A stretch of 33,684 nt of DNA from Chlorobiota bacterium (lineage in GTDB: Bacteria; Bacteroidota; Ignavibacteria; Ignavibacteriales; Melioribacteraceae): the NCBI GenBank assembly GCA_013151245.1, contig JAADIR010000122.1, positions 1 to 33,684 on the forward strand, given 5' to 3'. Made by a program: the position numbers and the translations under genes. Below, in pieces: positions 8,966-17,298 of the stretch (within the stretch, counting starts at the first letter, position 1; each line of letters opens with the position of its first letter). Below the pieces are notes generated by a model that worked only from the letters and a program-made list of their open reading frames with translations, made no database searches and was not told the origin of the DNA.

Positions 8966-10120
8966 TTGAGCGAAAACAAAAAATTTCAATCCGGCGGAGT
9001 TGCGTCGATTTCGATAGCTCATTTTTTGCACGACGTTTACTCGTCGATACTTGCGCCCGTTATGCCTCTGCTGATGGAGAAGCTCCAATTTTCATATTCC
9101 ATGGCGGGCTTGCTCTACGTTTTTCAAAGGTTTCCCGCGCTTTTTAATCCCCTTATCGGTCTCGCCGCCGATAAACTTCCCACGCGGATTATGCTTATCG
9201 CCGCGCCTTCGGTAACCGCTTTATCCATGGGGCTTATCGGAATCGCGCCTTCATATACAATCGTCGCGATTCTTCTTTTAATAACGGGAATAAGCGCCGC
9301 GACGTTTCACGTTCCCGCGCCGGTGGTTATTAAAAGCATTGCCGGAAACCGATTGGGCAAGGGGATGAGCTTCTTTATGTTCGGCGGAGAAATAGCGCGT
9401 TCGGCGGGACCGGTGTTAATACTCGGCGCAATTTCACTTTGGGGATTCGAAGGAATTTACAAAACAATTCCCGCCGGTTTTCTCGCTTCGGGAATCCTGT
9501 TTTTCAAATTGAGAAAAATCCGAATTGCCGAAGCGTTCAAAATAAAAAAGAATTCGCGGAAGGCTTCGCACACTTTGAAGAAAATTTATCCGCTTTTAAT
9601 TAAAGTCGCGGGAGTTTCTTTTTTTATGTCGATTATCAAAGCGGCGCTCACTTCATTTCTTCCCGTTTTCTTTTCAGCGCAGGGAAACACGGTTTGGGCG
9701 GGCGGAATCGCCCTTGCAATCGTGCAGCTCGCCGGCGCGTTCGGAACGTTCTCTTCGGGAACGATTTCCGACAAAATAGGAAGAAGAAACACGCTGCTTA
9801 TCATCGGCGCGGTTTCGCCCGTTTTGATGTGGGTTTTCGTTCTTTTCGGCTCGCTCGCCGGAGCGCCAATTCTGCTGCTTGCGGGATTCTTTCTTTTTTC
9901 CAGCACGTCGGTTTTGCTTGCCGTTGTAAACGAATTCAAATCGGAACGCCCGGCGTTTGTAAACGGTCTTTTTATGACGCTCAATTTCATATCCGGCGCC
10001 GGAAGCATTATGCTCATCGGACTTATGAGCGATTGGATAGGAATTGAACTGACTTACAAAATAAGCGCCTTACTCGGCTTCGGAGCGCTCCCGTTTGTAT
10101 TTATGTTGGGGAAGAAATAG
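8966..10120 (+). CDS. MFS transporter, fosmidomycin-resistance (Fsr)-like
   Basis: 12-TM MFS pattern, HFLHDVYSSILAPVMPLLMEKL N-terminal motif typical of the Fsr group; start codon appears to be TTG. Confidence 0.85.
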   Translation: MSENKKFQSGGVASISIAHFLHDVYSSILAPVMPLLMEKLQFSYSMAGLLYVFQRFPALFNPLIGLAADKLPTRIMLIAAPSVTALSMGLIGIAPSYTIVAILLLITGISAATFHVPAPVVIKSIAGNRLGKGMSFFMFGGEIARSAGPVLILGAISLWGFEGIYKTIPAGFLASGILFFKLRKIRIAEAFKIKKNSRKASHTLKKIYPLLIKVAGVSFFMSIIKAALTSFLPVFFSAQGNTVWAGGIALAIVQLAGAFGTFSSGTISDKIGRRNTLLIIGAVSPVLMWVFVLFGSLAGAPILLLAGFFLFSSTSVLLAVVNEFKSERPAFVNGLFMTLNFISGAGSIMLIGLMSDWIGIELTYKISALLGFGALPFVFMLGKK

Positions 10121-10227
10121 AAAATGTTTGCAAATGAAATTATTTGCATAACGCAGCAAGCTGCAAAAAGAGATTTAAGAACAAGGATTAACGATTTTCG
10201 ATTTCAGATCAAAACTTCAAAAATCGT

Positions 10228-10245
10228 TCCCGAAAACTTTCGGGA
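10228..10245. repeat. Intergenic hairpin TCCCGAAA-AC-TTTCGGGA
   Basis: 8-bp perfect arms; a second related hairpin TCCCGAT-GCTTTTT-ATCGGGA lies at 10316-10336. Confidence 0.75.
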
Positions 10246-10385
10246 TTAATCGATATTCGATATTACTTTGCAAAAAAAATGCATTTGTAAATTTCTTAAC
10301 AAAAAAAACAGCTTGTCCCGATGCTTTTTATCGGGAAGGATTTAATTGACAATACTATATAAATTGAATTAAAAATTTAACCTTT

Positions 10386-10596
10386 ATGAAAACTATTACC
10401 TTAAAACATTTTAATAAAATTCTAAAAAGAATAATACTCACACGGAAATTAAAAGCGGAATCAAAACTAGTTAAAAAAGAATCGCTCAAGGTTTTAAGAG
10501 AATTTGAGAGATTATAATAGACGGTTCATAAAAAAATTAGGTAGAGTTCCTGTTGGAATTCAAACTAAGCTAAAAAAGTTTATTTATCTTATTTGA
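10386..10596 (+). pseudogene. Probable remnant of an antitoxin / MazF-PemK-type toxin pair
   Basis: 10386-10517 encodes MKTITLKHFNKILKRIILTRKLKAESKLVKKESLKVLREFERL (short antitoxin-like peptide). 10522-10596 encodes RFIKKLGRVPVGIQTKLKKFIYLI*, resembling a MazF-family C-terminus without its body. Confidence 0.45.
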
Positions 10597-10642
10597 TTTT
10601 TTATAATAACAATCGAATTTCCCTTGCTTTTTCCGCCCCAAG

Positions 10643-10666
10643 AGTTTATATTAAAAAGTATAAACT
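10643..10666 (+). promoter_or_regulatory. Candidate promoter/operator of the Phd-VapC-type operon
   Basis: AGTTTATA (10643-10650) / TATAAACT (10659-10666) inverted repeat. A possible -35 TTGCTT (10624-10629) and -10 TATATT (10647-10652), 17-nt spacer, has its -10 overlapping the left arm. Confidence 0.55.
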
Positions 10667-10683
10667 TAATAAAGGAGAAAATT

Positions 10684-10923
10684 ATGTATTCCACCGCAAA
10701 AGAGCTTAGATTTCACACAAAGGAACTACTGGAATCGGTTTCCCGCGGAGAAGAAGTTATTATTACTTTCCGCGGAAAACCTTTTGCAAAATTAGTACCC
10801 GTGGAACAATCCGGCAAAAAGTCAAACGGAACGAACGATCTTTTCGGAATATGGAAAGACAGAACCGATTTGGACGACGTAAACGCTTATATTCGTAAAA
10901 TCAGAAAGGAAAGATTCTTATGA
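10684..10923 (+). CDS. Phd/YefM-family antitoxin
   Basis: MYSTAKELRFHTKELLESVSRGEEVIITFRGKPFAKLVPVE; AAAGGAG upstream of ATG 10684; ATGA overlap with the downstream PIN gene. Confidence 0.88.
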   Translation: MYSTAKELRFHTKELLESVSRGEEVIITFRGKPFAKLVPVEQSGKKSNGTNDLFGIWKDRTDLDDVNAYIRKIRKERFL

Positions 10924-11300
10924 TTATGATAGATTCGGACGTTCTGATTTGGTATATGCGCGGAAATCCAAAAGCAAAAAAGTCAATTGAAAAATTGAAC
11001 GGTTTCTTTATTTCCGTCGTAACTTATATGGAACTGGTTCAGGGGATGAGAAACAAAAAAGAACTTGCATTGTTAAGAGCGGCGTTGAGAAAATGGAACG
11101 CAAAAATTTTGTTTATTAATGAAGATATTTCCGCCAAAGCAATGTTTTTGGCGGAACAGCATTATTTAAGCGCTTCTCTCGTTTTAGCGGACGCGCTTAT
11201 TGCTTCAACCGCAATTTCAAACGGCGTAAAATTACTGACGGGCAATATAAAACATTACAAGCCAATCAAAAATATTGAATTGGAAAGCTTTAGACCGTAA
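10920..11300 (+). CDS. PIN-domain ribonuclease toxin (VapC family)
   Basis: MIDSDVLIWYMRGN, VVTYMELVQGMRN, LVLADALIASTAISNGVKLLTGNIKHYKPI: canonical PIN acidic residues. Confidence 0.92.
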   Translation: MIMIDSDVLIWYMRGNPKAKKSIEKLNGFFISVVTYMELVQGMRNKKELALLRAALRKWNAKILFINEDISAKAMFLAEQHYLSASLVLADALIASTAISNGVKLLTGNIKHYKPIKNIELESFRP

Positions 11301-11376
11301 ATTTTTAATGAGTTATTACATCCGGCGCATTTTCTAATTCCATACATTTGAAAAAACAAAAAGAATCGTTATCTTG

Positions 11377-11396
11377 ATAGTATCAAATGATACTAT
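11377..11396. promoter_or_regulatory. Perfect inverted repeat ATAGTATCA-AA-TGATACTAT upstream of fic
   Basis: 9-bp perfect arms, ending 13 nt before the preferred ATG at 11410. It can also be read as a direct repeat TGATAnTATnA (11375-11385, 11388-11398). Confidence 0.65.
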
Positions 11397-11409
11397 TATA
11401 TGTTTTGAA

Positions 11410-12366
11410 ATGAAACCGCCGTATGAAATAACGCCGACTATTTTACGTTTAATAACATTAATTTCCGAGAAAATCGGAGAGGTTAACGCTAGTTATATTG
11501 CCAAACCGTCCCCTCGGCTGCGAAAGCAGAATAAAATTAAAACTATTCATTCATCCTTAAAAATCGAAGGAAACTCTCTTTCGGAAGAACAAGTAACGGC
11601 AATAATTGAAAACAAACGGGTTATTGGAAAGCAAAAAGACATTTTAGAAGTTCAGAACGCGGTAGCGGTTTATGATAATATAGCTTCGTTTAATCCATCA
11701 TCGGAAGGATCTTTTTTGAAAGCTCATAAAATTTTAATGAAAAATTTAGTTGAGCGTCCGGGAAAATATAGAACTTCAAACGTTGGCATTTTTAAGAATG
11801 CTAAAATTACGCATCTAGCCCCTCCGCCGAAAAATGTTCCGTTTCTTATGAAAGAGCTTTTTAGATATTTAAAAAAATATGATGAAGTCGAGCTAATCAA
11901 AAGTTGCGTATTTCATTACGAAATGGAGTTTATTCACCCGTTTTTAGACGGGAACGGGCGTATGGGCAGGCTTTGGCAAACATTAATCTTATTGCAAAAA
12001 TATCCGGCGTTTGAAAATCTACCTTTCGAGTCATTAATTCGCTCAACGCAAAAGGAATACTACGCGGCTCTTGAAACAAGCGATAAAAACGGGAATTCCA
12101 CTGCGTTTATCGAGTATATGTTAAATGTTTTGAAAGAATCGCTGGATGAACTATTAAGTTTTAACAATAAAACTTTTACGAGCGAAGAAAGATTGGAATA
12201 TTTTCTTTCCTTAAATAGCGGAGAATTTACGCGGAAAGATTATATGAATTTGTTCAAGACAATTTCAACTTCAACCGCCAGCAGAGATTTACAACGCGGC
12301 GTGATAAATAAAAAAATAATAAAAATCGGCTTAAAAAATAAAACGAAATATAAACCTGCAACCTAA
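11410..12366 (+). CDS. Fic/DOC family protein with N-terminal inhibitory motif and C-terminal wHTH-like region
   Basis: HPFLDGNGRMGR (11935-11970) matches HPFx(D/E)GNGRxxR; SLKIEGN (11554-11574) matches inhibitory (S/T)xxxE(G/N)N; C-terminal FTRKDYMNLFKTISTSTASRDLQRGVINKKIIKIG is wHTH-like. Confidence 0.93.
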   Translation: MKPPYEITPTILRLITLISEKIGEVNASYIAKPSPRLRKQNKIKTIHSSLKIEGNSLSEEQVTAIIENKRVIGKQKDILEVQNAVAVYDNIASFNPSSEGSFLKAHKILMKNLVERPGKYRTSNVGIFKNAKITHLAPPPKNVPFLMKELFRYLKKYDEVELIKSCVFHYEMEFIHPFLDGNGRMGRLWQTLILLQKYPAFENLPFESLIRSTQKEYYAALETSDKNGNSTAFIEYMLNVLKESLDELLSFNNKTFTSEERLEYFLSLNSGEFTRKDYMNLFKTISTSTASRDLQRGVINKKIIKIGLKNKTKYKPAT

Positions 12367-12383
12367 TCGGAACAATACTTCAT

Positions 12384-12453
12384 CATCCTGCATCATGAAT
12401 CCTGCATCCTGAATCTTGTATCCTGTATCTTGCATCCAGAATCCTGCATCCGT
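12384..12453. repeat. Heptanucleotide tandem repeat, about 10 units, consensus (C/A/T)ATCCTG
   Basis: catcctg catcatg aatcctg catcctg aatcttg tatcctg tatcttg catccag aatcctg catccgt, read directly in register. Confidence 0.92.
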
Positions 12454-12529
12454 TTTCCCTCCTTTCAATTCCCTCATTCATTTCGTATTTTTGCTTTTCG
12501 TATTTTTATCAATTAGAGAAGATTTTTTC

Positions 12530-14227
12530 ATGAAACAGAGCAAAGCTTTTATACCTACGTTAAAAGAAGTTCCGGCGGACGCGGTAATTCCAAGTCATAT
12601 TTTAATGATAAGAGCCGGTATGGTTAAGATGTTGTCGGCGGGAATTTACAGTTTCCTCCCGCTCGGATATAAAGTGATAAAACAAATTACCGAAATTATC
12701 CGCGAGGAAATAGACGCTATCGGCGGACAAGAATTTCACCTTCCCGCGTTGAACCCGCGCGAAATATGGGAAGAAACGGGACGCGTAGAAGCTTTCGGCG
12801 ATACGATGTTTCATATAAAAAATAGAGATTACGTTCTTGCGCCTACGCACGAAGAAATAATGACTTTTCACGCAAAGGGCATTTTAAAATCATACAAAGA
12901 ACTGCCGCAGATTTGGTATCAGATTCAAACAAAATTCCGCAACGAAGCGCGTCCCCGCAGCGGCGTTATCCGCGGAAGACAATTCCTTATGAAAGACGCT
13001 TACTCGTTCGATAAATCGTTTGAAGATTTGGACGTTTCGTATGAAAAACATAACAAAGCTTACCGGAAAATATTCGACCGCTGCGGAATAAAATATTTCG
13101 TAGTCGGCGCTTCCAGCGGCGCGATGGGCGGAAGCAAATCGGAAGAATTTATGGTGCGCTCCGACGCGGGCGAAGACACGGTCGCTCATTGCGAAAAGTG
13201 CGGATACGCCGCAAACATTGAAGTTGCGCAGTCTGTAATAGAATCGGTTCCGCGACATGAGGAAAGCAAAGAGATTTACGAAATAAGCACGCCGAACGTA
13301 AAATCAATCGACGAGCTTTGCGATTTTTTAAAAATCGACGAAAGGGAAACGGCTAAATCCCGCGTTTATATTTGCAACGACGAACCCGTTCTCGCGCTTA
13401 TTTCCGGAAATGAAGAAATAAACGAAACGAAACTCGAAGCGGTTCTCGGCGCTCCGGTTCGCCCCGGACGTCCGGAAGAATTGAAAGAGATTAGCGGCGC
13501 GGACGCGGGTTCAATTGGACCTATCGGCTTCAAACATAGAATAATAGCGGACTTGCGCTTGAAGGACGGCAACAATCTTTACAGCGGCGCCAACAAAAAC
13601 GATTTTCACATCGGCGGAATTGATTTGAAACGGGACGTTCCGAACATCGAGTATTTCGATCTGCGCTCCGTCGAATCCGGCGAAACCTGCATCCGCTGCG
13701 GCGAAAAGCTGGAAGTGTTTAAAGCTATTGAACTCGGACACATTTTCAAACTCGGCACAAGATATTCCGAAGCTATGGGCGCAAACTTTCTGGACGTTAA
13801 CGGAAAAGACCACCCGCTTGTGATGGGAAGCTACGGCATAGGCGTCGAAAGGGTTTTGGCTTGCTACATCGAGCAGCACTACGACGACAAAGGAATTATT
13901 TGGGAAGGCGAACTGAAACCGTTCGATTTGCATATTGTTTCGCTAAACATTAAAAATGAAGACGTGCGGCGCGAAAGTAATAAACTTTACGACGAACTGA
14001 CCGCAAAAGGCTATTCGGTTCTCTTTGACGATAGAGCAAACGTTCAAGCCGGCTTTAAATTTAACGACGCCGATTTGATTGGCGTTCCGCTTCAAATTGT
14101 TGTCGGAGATAGGGGATTAAAAGAAAACTCCGTCGAAGTAAAAATCAGAAAATCCGGCGAAAGAACGAAAGTGAATCTCGACGAAATTTATTCGAAAATT
14201 GAAGATTTGGTAAAAGAAGCCGGTTGA
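12530..14227 (+). CDS. proS: Prolyl-tRNA synthetase (bacterial type with editing insertion)
   Basis: MKQSKAFIPTLKEVPADAVIPSHILMIRAGMVKMLSAGIYSFLPLGYKV, APTHEEIMT, FRNEARPRSGVIRGRQFLMKDAYSF, VMGSYGIGVERVLA. ORF call begins at 12416, but homology and context favour ATG 12530. Confidence 0.97.
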   Translation: MKQSKAFIPTLKEVPADAVIPSHILMIRAGMVKMLSAGIYSFLPLGYKVIKQITEIIREEIDAIGGQEFHLPALNPREIWEETGRVEAFGDTMFHIKNRDYVLAPTHEEIMTFHAKGILKSYKELPQIWYQIQTKFRNEARPRSGVIRGRQFLMKDAYSFDKSFEDLDVSYEKHNKAYRKIFDRCGIKYFVVGASSGAMGGSKSEEFMVRSDAGEDTVAHCEKCGYAANIEVAQSVIESVPRHEESKEIYEISTPNVKSIDELCDFLKIDERETAKSRVYICNDEPVLALISGNEEINETKLEAVLGAPVRPGRPEELKEISGADAGSIGPIGFKHRIIADLRLKDGNNLYSGANKNDFHIGGIDLKRDVPNIEYFDLRSVESGETCIRCGEKLEVFKAIELGHIFKLGTRYSEAMGANFLDVNGKDHPLVMGSYGIGVERVLACYIEQHYDDKGIIWEGELKPFDLHIVSLNIKNEDVRRESNKLYDELTAKGYSVLFDDRANVQAGFKFNDADLIGVPLQIVVGDRGLKENSVEVKIRKSGERTKVNLDEIYSKIEDLVKEAG

Positions 14228-14242
14228 CAAAAATGTAAAATG

Positions 14243-14280
14243 ACGACAAAGTCTATCGGAAAAGCAGACTTTGTCGTTTT
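14243..14280 (+). terminator. Rho-independent terminator of proS
   Basis: ACGACAAAGTCT (14243-14254) / AGACTTTGTCGT (14266-14277) perfect 12-bp stem followed by TTT, right after the proS stop. Confidence 0.88.
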
Positions 14281-14305
14281 CAGCGGCGCGCAATAACGAG
14301 GTTTA

Positions 14306-14656
14306 TTATTTGTTCAACTCGTCTTTTGCTTTTTTTGTCAATCCTTTTACTACAAGATCGTACGAATCGTCGATCCAATCGTAAATCAGTTTGACGTCGG
14401 TTATCAATTCCGGTTTAATTGTGTTCCAATGTTTTTTGTTCATGTGAAAACCGGGCTCTACTCCTTCGTGTCGTTCCCGAAGTTCAATCGCATTTTCGGG
14501 ATCGCATTTTACGTTGAGACTAACCGGCGGAATGATATTCAGCAGGCAGAACATTTTATTCATTACTTTGAATACGAGCGTTTCATCGTCGAAAGGAAAA
14601 CTTTCCGTCGTTCCTTTTTTTGCAAGGCAATGCGTTCTGATATTTTCTACAAACAT
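14306..14656 (-). CDS. MmcQ/YjbR family protein
   Basis: TTESFPFDDETLVFKVMNKMFCLLNI...VSLNVKCDPENAIELRERHEGVEPGFHMNKKHWNTI: MmcQ/YjbR pattern. Confidence 0.88.
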   Translation of the reverse strand: MFVENIRTHCLAKKGTTESFPFDDETLVFKVMNKMFCLLNIIPPVSLNVKCDPENAIELRERHEGVEPGFHMNKKHWNTIKPELITDVKLIYDWIDDSYDLVVKGLTKKAKDELNK

Positions 14657-14799
14657 AATTTAGTTTAGACCGTCAAATATTATATGAGACGCTTTAATAT
14701 TGGCAAGTTATCAAATATTAATTTTATTTCCACAATTTTGAAACAATTATTTTAATTTACTGTATGAAAAATTTACATATAAAAAATCAGGTTGAAATT

Positions 14800-16890
14800 A
14801 TGAAAAGATTTCTCACCGGGCTTCTTTTAGTCCTTTTTGTTCTTAGCTGCAACGCTCAAGATAAACATACCGAAGAACTGATTGCGCGCAATCAGAAAAT
14901 TGATTCCACAAAAGTTATTAAACCGGACGCGCTTCATTCTAAAATAGATAGAATAATAACTACAATTCTTACGCGGGCGCATTACAAAAAATTTGCGCTT
15001 AACGATTCTCTTTCCAACGTTATTTTAGATAATTATCTGAATACTCTCGACGCCAATAAATTATATTTTCTGCAATCGGACATTGACGAATTTGAAAGAT
15101 ATAAAAATAATTTCGACGATTATCTGAAGGCGGGCGATTTAACCGCCGCTTTCGATATATTCGACCGATACAAAAAACGGCTCGGCGAAAGAATTGATTA
15201 CATTATGAAAAGGCTCAAAACGGATTTCGATTATACGATTAACGAGGAATATCATCCCGATAGAAAAGACGCTAAGTGGGCGAAAACGCCCGAAGAACTT
15301 GACGAACTTTGGCGGCTGCGCTTAAAGAACGACGCGCTCAGCGCAAAATTGAACGGAGACGATTGGGAAAAGATTTCTTCGACGCTGAAAAAACGTTTCA
15401 AATATTTCCATAAAACTATTTTGAAATACGACCCCGAAGACGTCTTCCAATTATATATTAACGCTTTTGCAAGCGCGGTTGACCCTCACACAAATTACTT
15501 TTCTCCTATCAATGCGGAAAATTTCGGAATAAATATGAGTCTTTCTCTCGAAGGAATCGGCGCGCAGTTAACGACGCGCAACGATTATACTACAATTGTG
15601 AGAATCATTCCCGGCGGTCCCGCGTTCAAAAGCGGAAAGCTGCAAGTTGACGACAGAATTATCGGCGTAGCGCAGGGAAAAGACGGAGAAATGATCGACG
15701 TCGTAGGATGGAGATTGGACGACGTTATCCAGTTGATCCGCGGAAAAAAAGGAACCGTCGTTAGATTGAAAATTGAAAAGGGAGACAACCACGATTTACC
15801 GCCGGAAGAACTTGTTCTTGTGCGCGATAAAATTAAACTCGAAGAGCAGGCGGCGAAAAGCGAAATAATGGAATTGGAAAACAACGGAAAAACTTATCGT
15901 ATCGGTATTATTGACGTTCCGGGTTTTTATATTGATTTTAAAGGTAAGAACAGCGGCGATCTAAATTACAAAAGCTCCACCCGCGACGTTAAAAGACTTC
16001 TCGTAAAATTGGAAAAAGAAAATGTTGACGGAGTAATTATCGATCTGCGCAACAACGGCGGCGGTTCGCTGCAGGAAGCTGTGAATATGACGGGATTGTT
16101 CATCGACAGAGGTCCGGTTGTTCAAGTGCGTAATTCCGACGGTTCGGTTGACGTCGGCGAAGACAGAGATCCGCAAATTGTTTACTCCGGTCCGTTAGCC
16201 GTGATGATAAACCGTTTCAGCGCTTCGGCTTCCGAAATTTTTGCGGGCGCAATTCAGGATTACGGACGAGGGCTTATTATCGGCGCTCAGTCTTTCGGGA
16301 AAGGAACGGTTCAAAATCTTATCGACTTAAAACGTTTTATGCCGTCAAATAAAGAGAAGATGGGGCAAGTCAAATTAACCGTCGCAAAGTTTTACAGAAT
16401 TACCGGGAGCAGCACGCAGCTCAAAGGAGTTTATCCCGACGTCGCTTTCCCATCGGCTTTCGACGCAAAAGATTTCGGCGAAGCGGCGTCTAAAAGCGCG
16501 CTTCCGTGGGATACGATTGCGCCGACAAAATTTCATAAATATAACGAAGTCGCGCAATTCATTCCCGAATTGGAAAAGATGCACGAAGAACGTATCAAAA
16601 AGAGTCCGCTCTTTCAAAGCTACGTTGAAAACGTCGGCGAAGCCGTGAAAAGAAGGAATAGAAATTCCTTTTCCCTTTTGGAAAGCGTAAGAAAAAAACA
16701 GCGCGAAGAAGCCGAAGCCAAAAAGAAAAAGCGAGAGGAAGAACAAGCGCTGCAAACCACAATAAAAATTATTCCGCTTGAAGAAGTGAAGAAGGACGAC
16801 GAAAAAAAGGATAAAGATAAAAAAGAAGATCCGGTTCTCGAAGAATCCGGCTACATATTTTCCGATTACATATCGCTGAAAGTCGGGTAA
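14800..16890 (+). CDS. C-terminal processing protease (tail-specific protease, S41, PDZ domain)
   Basis: Lipoprotein signal FLTGLLLVLFVLSCNAQ; PDZ IVRIIPGGPAFKSGKLQVDDRIIGV; S41 core VIDLRNNGGGSLQEAVNMTGLF, RFSASASEIFAGAIQDYGRGLIIG, SFGKGTVQ. Confidence 0.94.
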   Translation: MKRFLTGLLLVLFVLSCNAQDKHTEELIARNQKIDSTKVIKPDALHSKIDRIITTILTRAHYKKFALNDSLSNVILDNYLNTLDANKLYFLQSDIDEFERYKNNFDDYLKAGDLTAAFDIFDRYKKRLGERIDYIMKRLKTDFDYTINEEYHPDRKDAKWAKTPEELDELWRLRLKNDALSAKLNGDDWEKISSTLKKRFKYFHKTILKYDPEDVFQLYINAFASAVDPHTNYFSPINAENFGINMSLSLEGIGAQLTTRNDYTTIVRIIPGGPAFKSGKLQVDDRIIGVAQGKDGEMIDVVGWRLDDVIQLIRGKKGTVVRLKIEKGDNHDLPPEELVLVRDKIKLEEQAAKSEIMELENNGKTYRIGIIDVPGFYIDFKGKNSGDLNYKSSTRDVKRLLVKLEKENVDGVIIDLRNNGGGSLQEAVNMTGLFIDRGPVVQVRNSDGSVDVGEDRDPQIVYSGPLAVMINRFSASASEIFAGAIQDYGRGLIIGAQSFGKGTVQNLIDLKRFMPSNKEKMGQVKLTVAKFYRITGSSTQLKGVYPDVAFPSAFDAKDFGEAASKSALPWDTIAPTKFHKYNEVAQFIPELEKMHEERIKKSPLFQSYVENVGEAVKRRNRNSFSLLESVRKKQREEAEAKKKKREEEQALQTTIKIIPLEEVKKDDEKKDKDKKEDPVLEESGYIFSDYISLKVG

Positions 16891-16899
16891 GCGCCGGAA

Positions 16900-17292
16900 A
16901 TGAAATTAATTGAATTCATTCTTTACGTATCGGATCAAAGCGTAAGTAAAAACTTCTACGAAAAACTTCTGAACATAAAACCGAGTTTGGACGTTCCGGG
17001 TATGACGGAGTTTGATTTGTCGGATTCCGTTAAGCTCGGCTTGATGCCGGAAGACGGCGTCGCAAAAATACTTTCCGATAAAACTCCGCATCCCGCGCAG
17101 GGCGGCGGAATTCCAAGATGCGAAATATATTTGAAAGTTAAGAACGCCGAGGAATATCTTCAAAGAGGAATTGCGCTCGGCGGAAAAGAAATCAGCGCAA
17201 TGCAAAACCGCGATTGGGGCGACAAAGTAGGATACATCGCGGATTTGGACGGACACGTCCTTGCCTTTGCGGAAAGCGAATTCGAAGAATAA
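16900..17292 (+). CDS. VOC/glyoxalase family protein
   Basis: Small betaalphabetabetabeta-like protein with VSDQSVSKNFYEKLLN and GYIADLDGHVLAFAE. Confidence 0.85.
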   Translation: MKLIEFILYVSDQSVSKNFYEKLLNIKPSLDVPGMTEFDLSDSVKLGLMPEDGVAKILSDKTPHPAQGGGIPRCEIYLKVKNAEEYLQRGIALGGKEISAMQNRDWGDKVGYIADLDGHVLAFAESEFEE

Positions 17293-17298
17293 AATCTT

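Noticed and set aside
9586-10017. 143-aa minus-strand ORF, and similar long antisense ORFs at 2369-2686, 6928-7278, 12890-13258, 13511-13933, 16375-16755, 32905-33282
   Set aside because: Each lies opposite a well-supported gene, has low-complexity or unfamiliar sequence, and is best explained as a shadow ORF.
12416-12529. N-terminal extension of proS in the ORF call
   Set aside because: Encoded sequence is hydrophobic and partly from the heptamer repeat; ProRS homology starts at ATG 12530.
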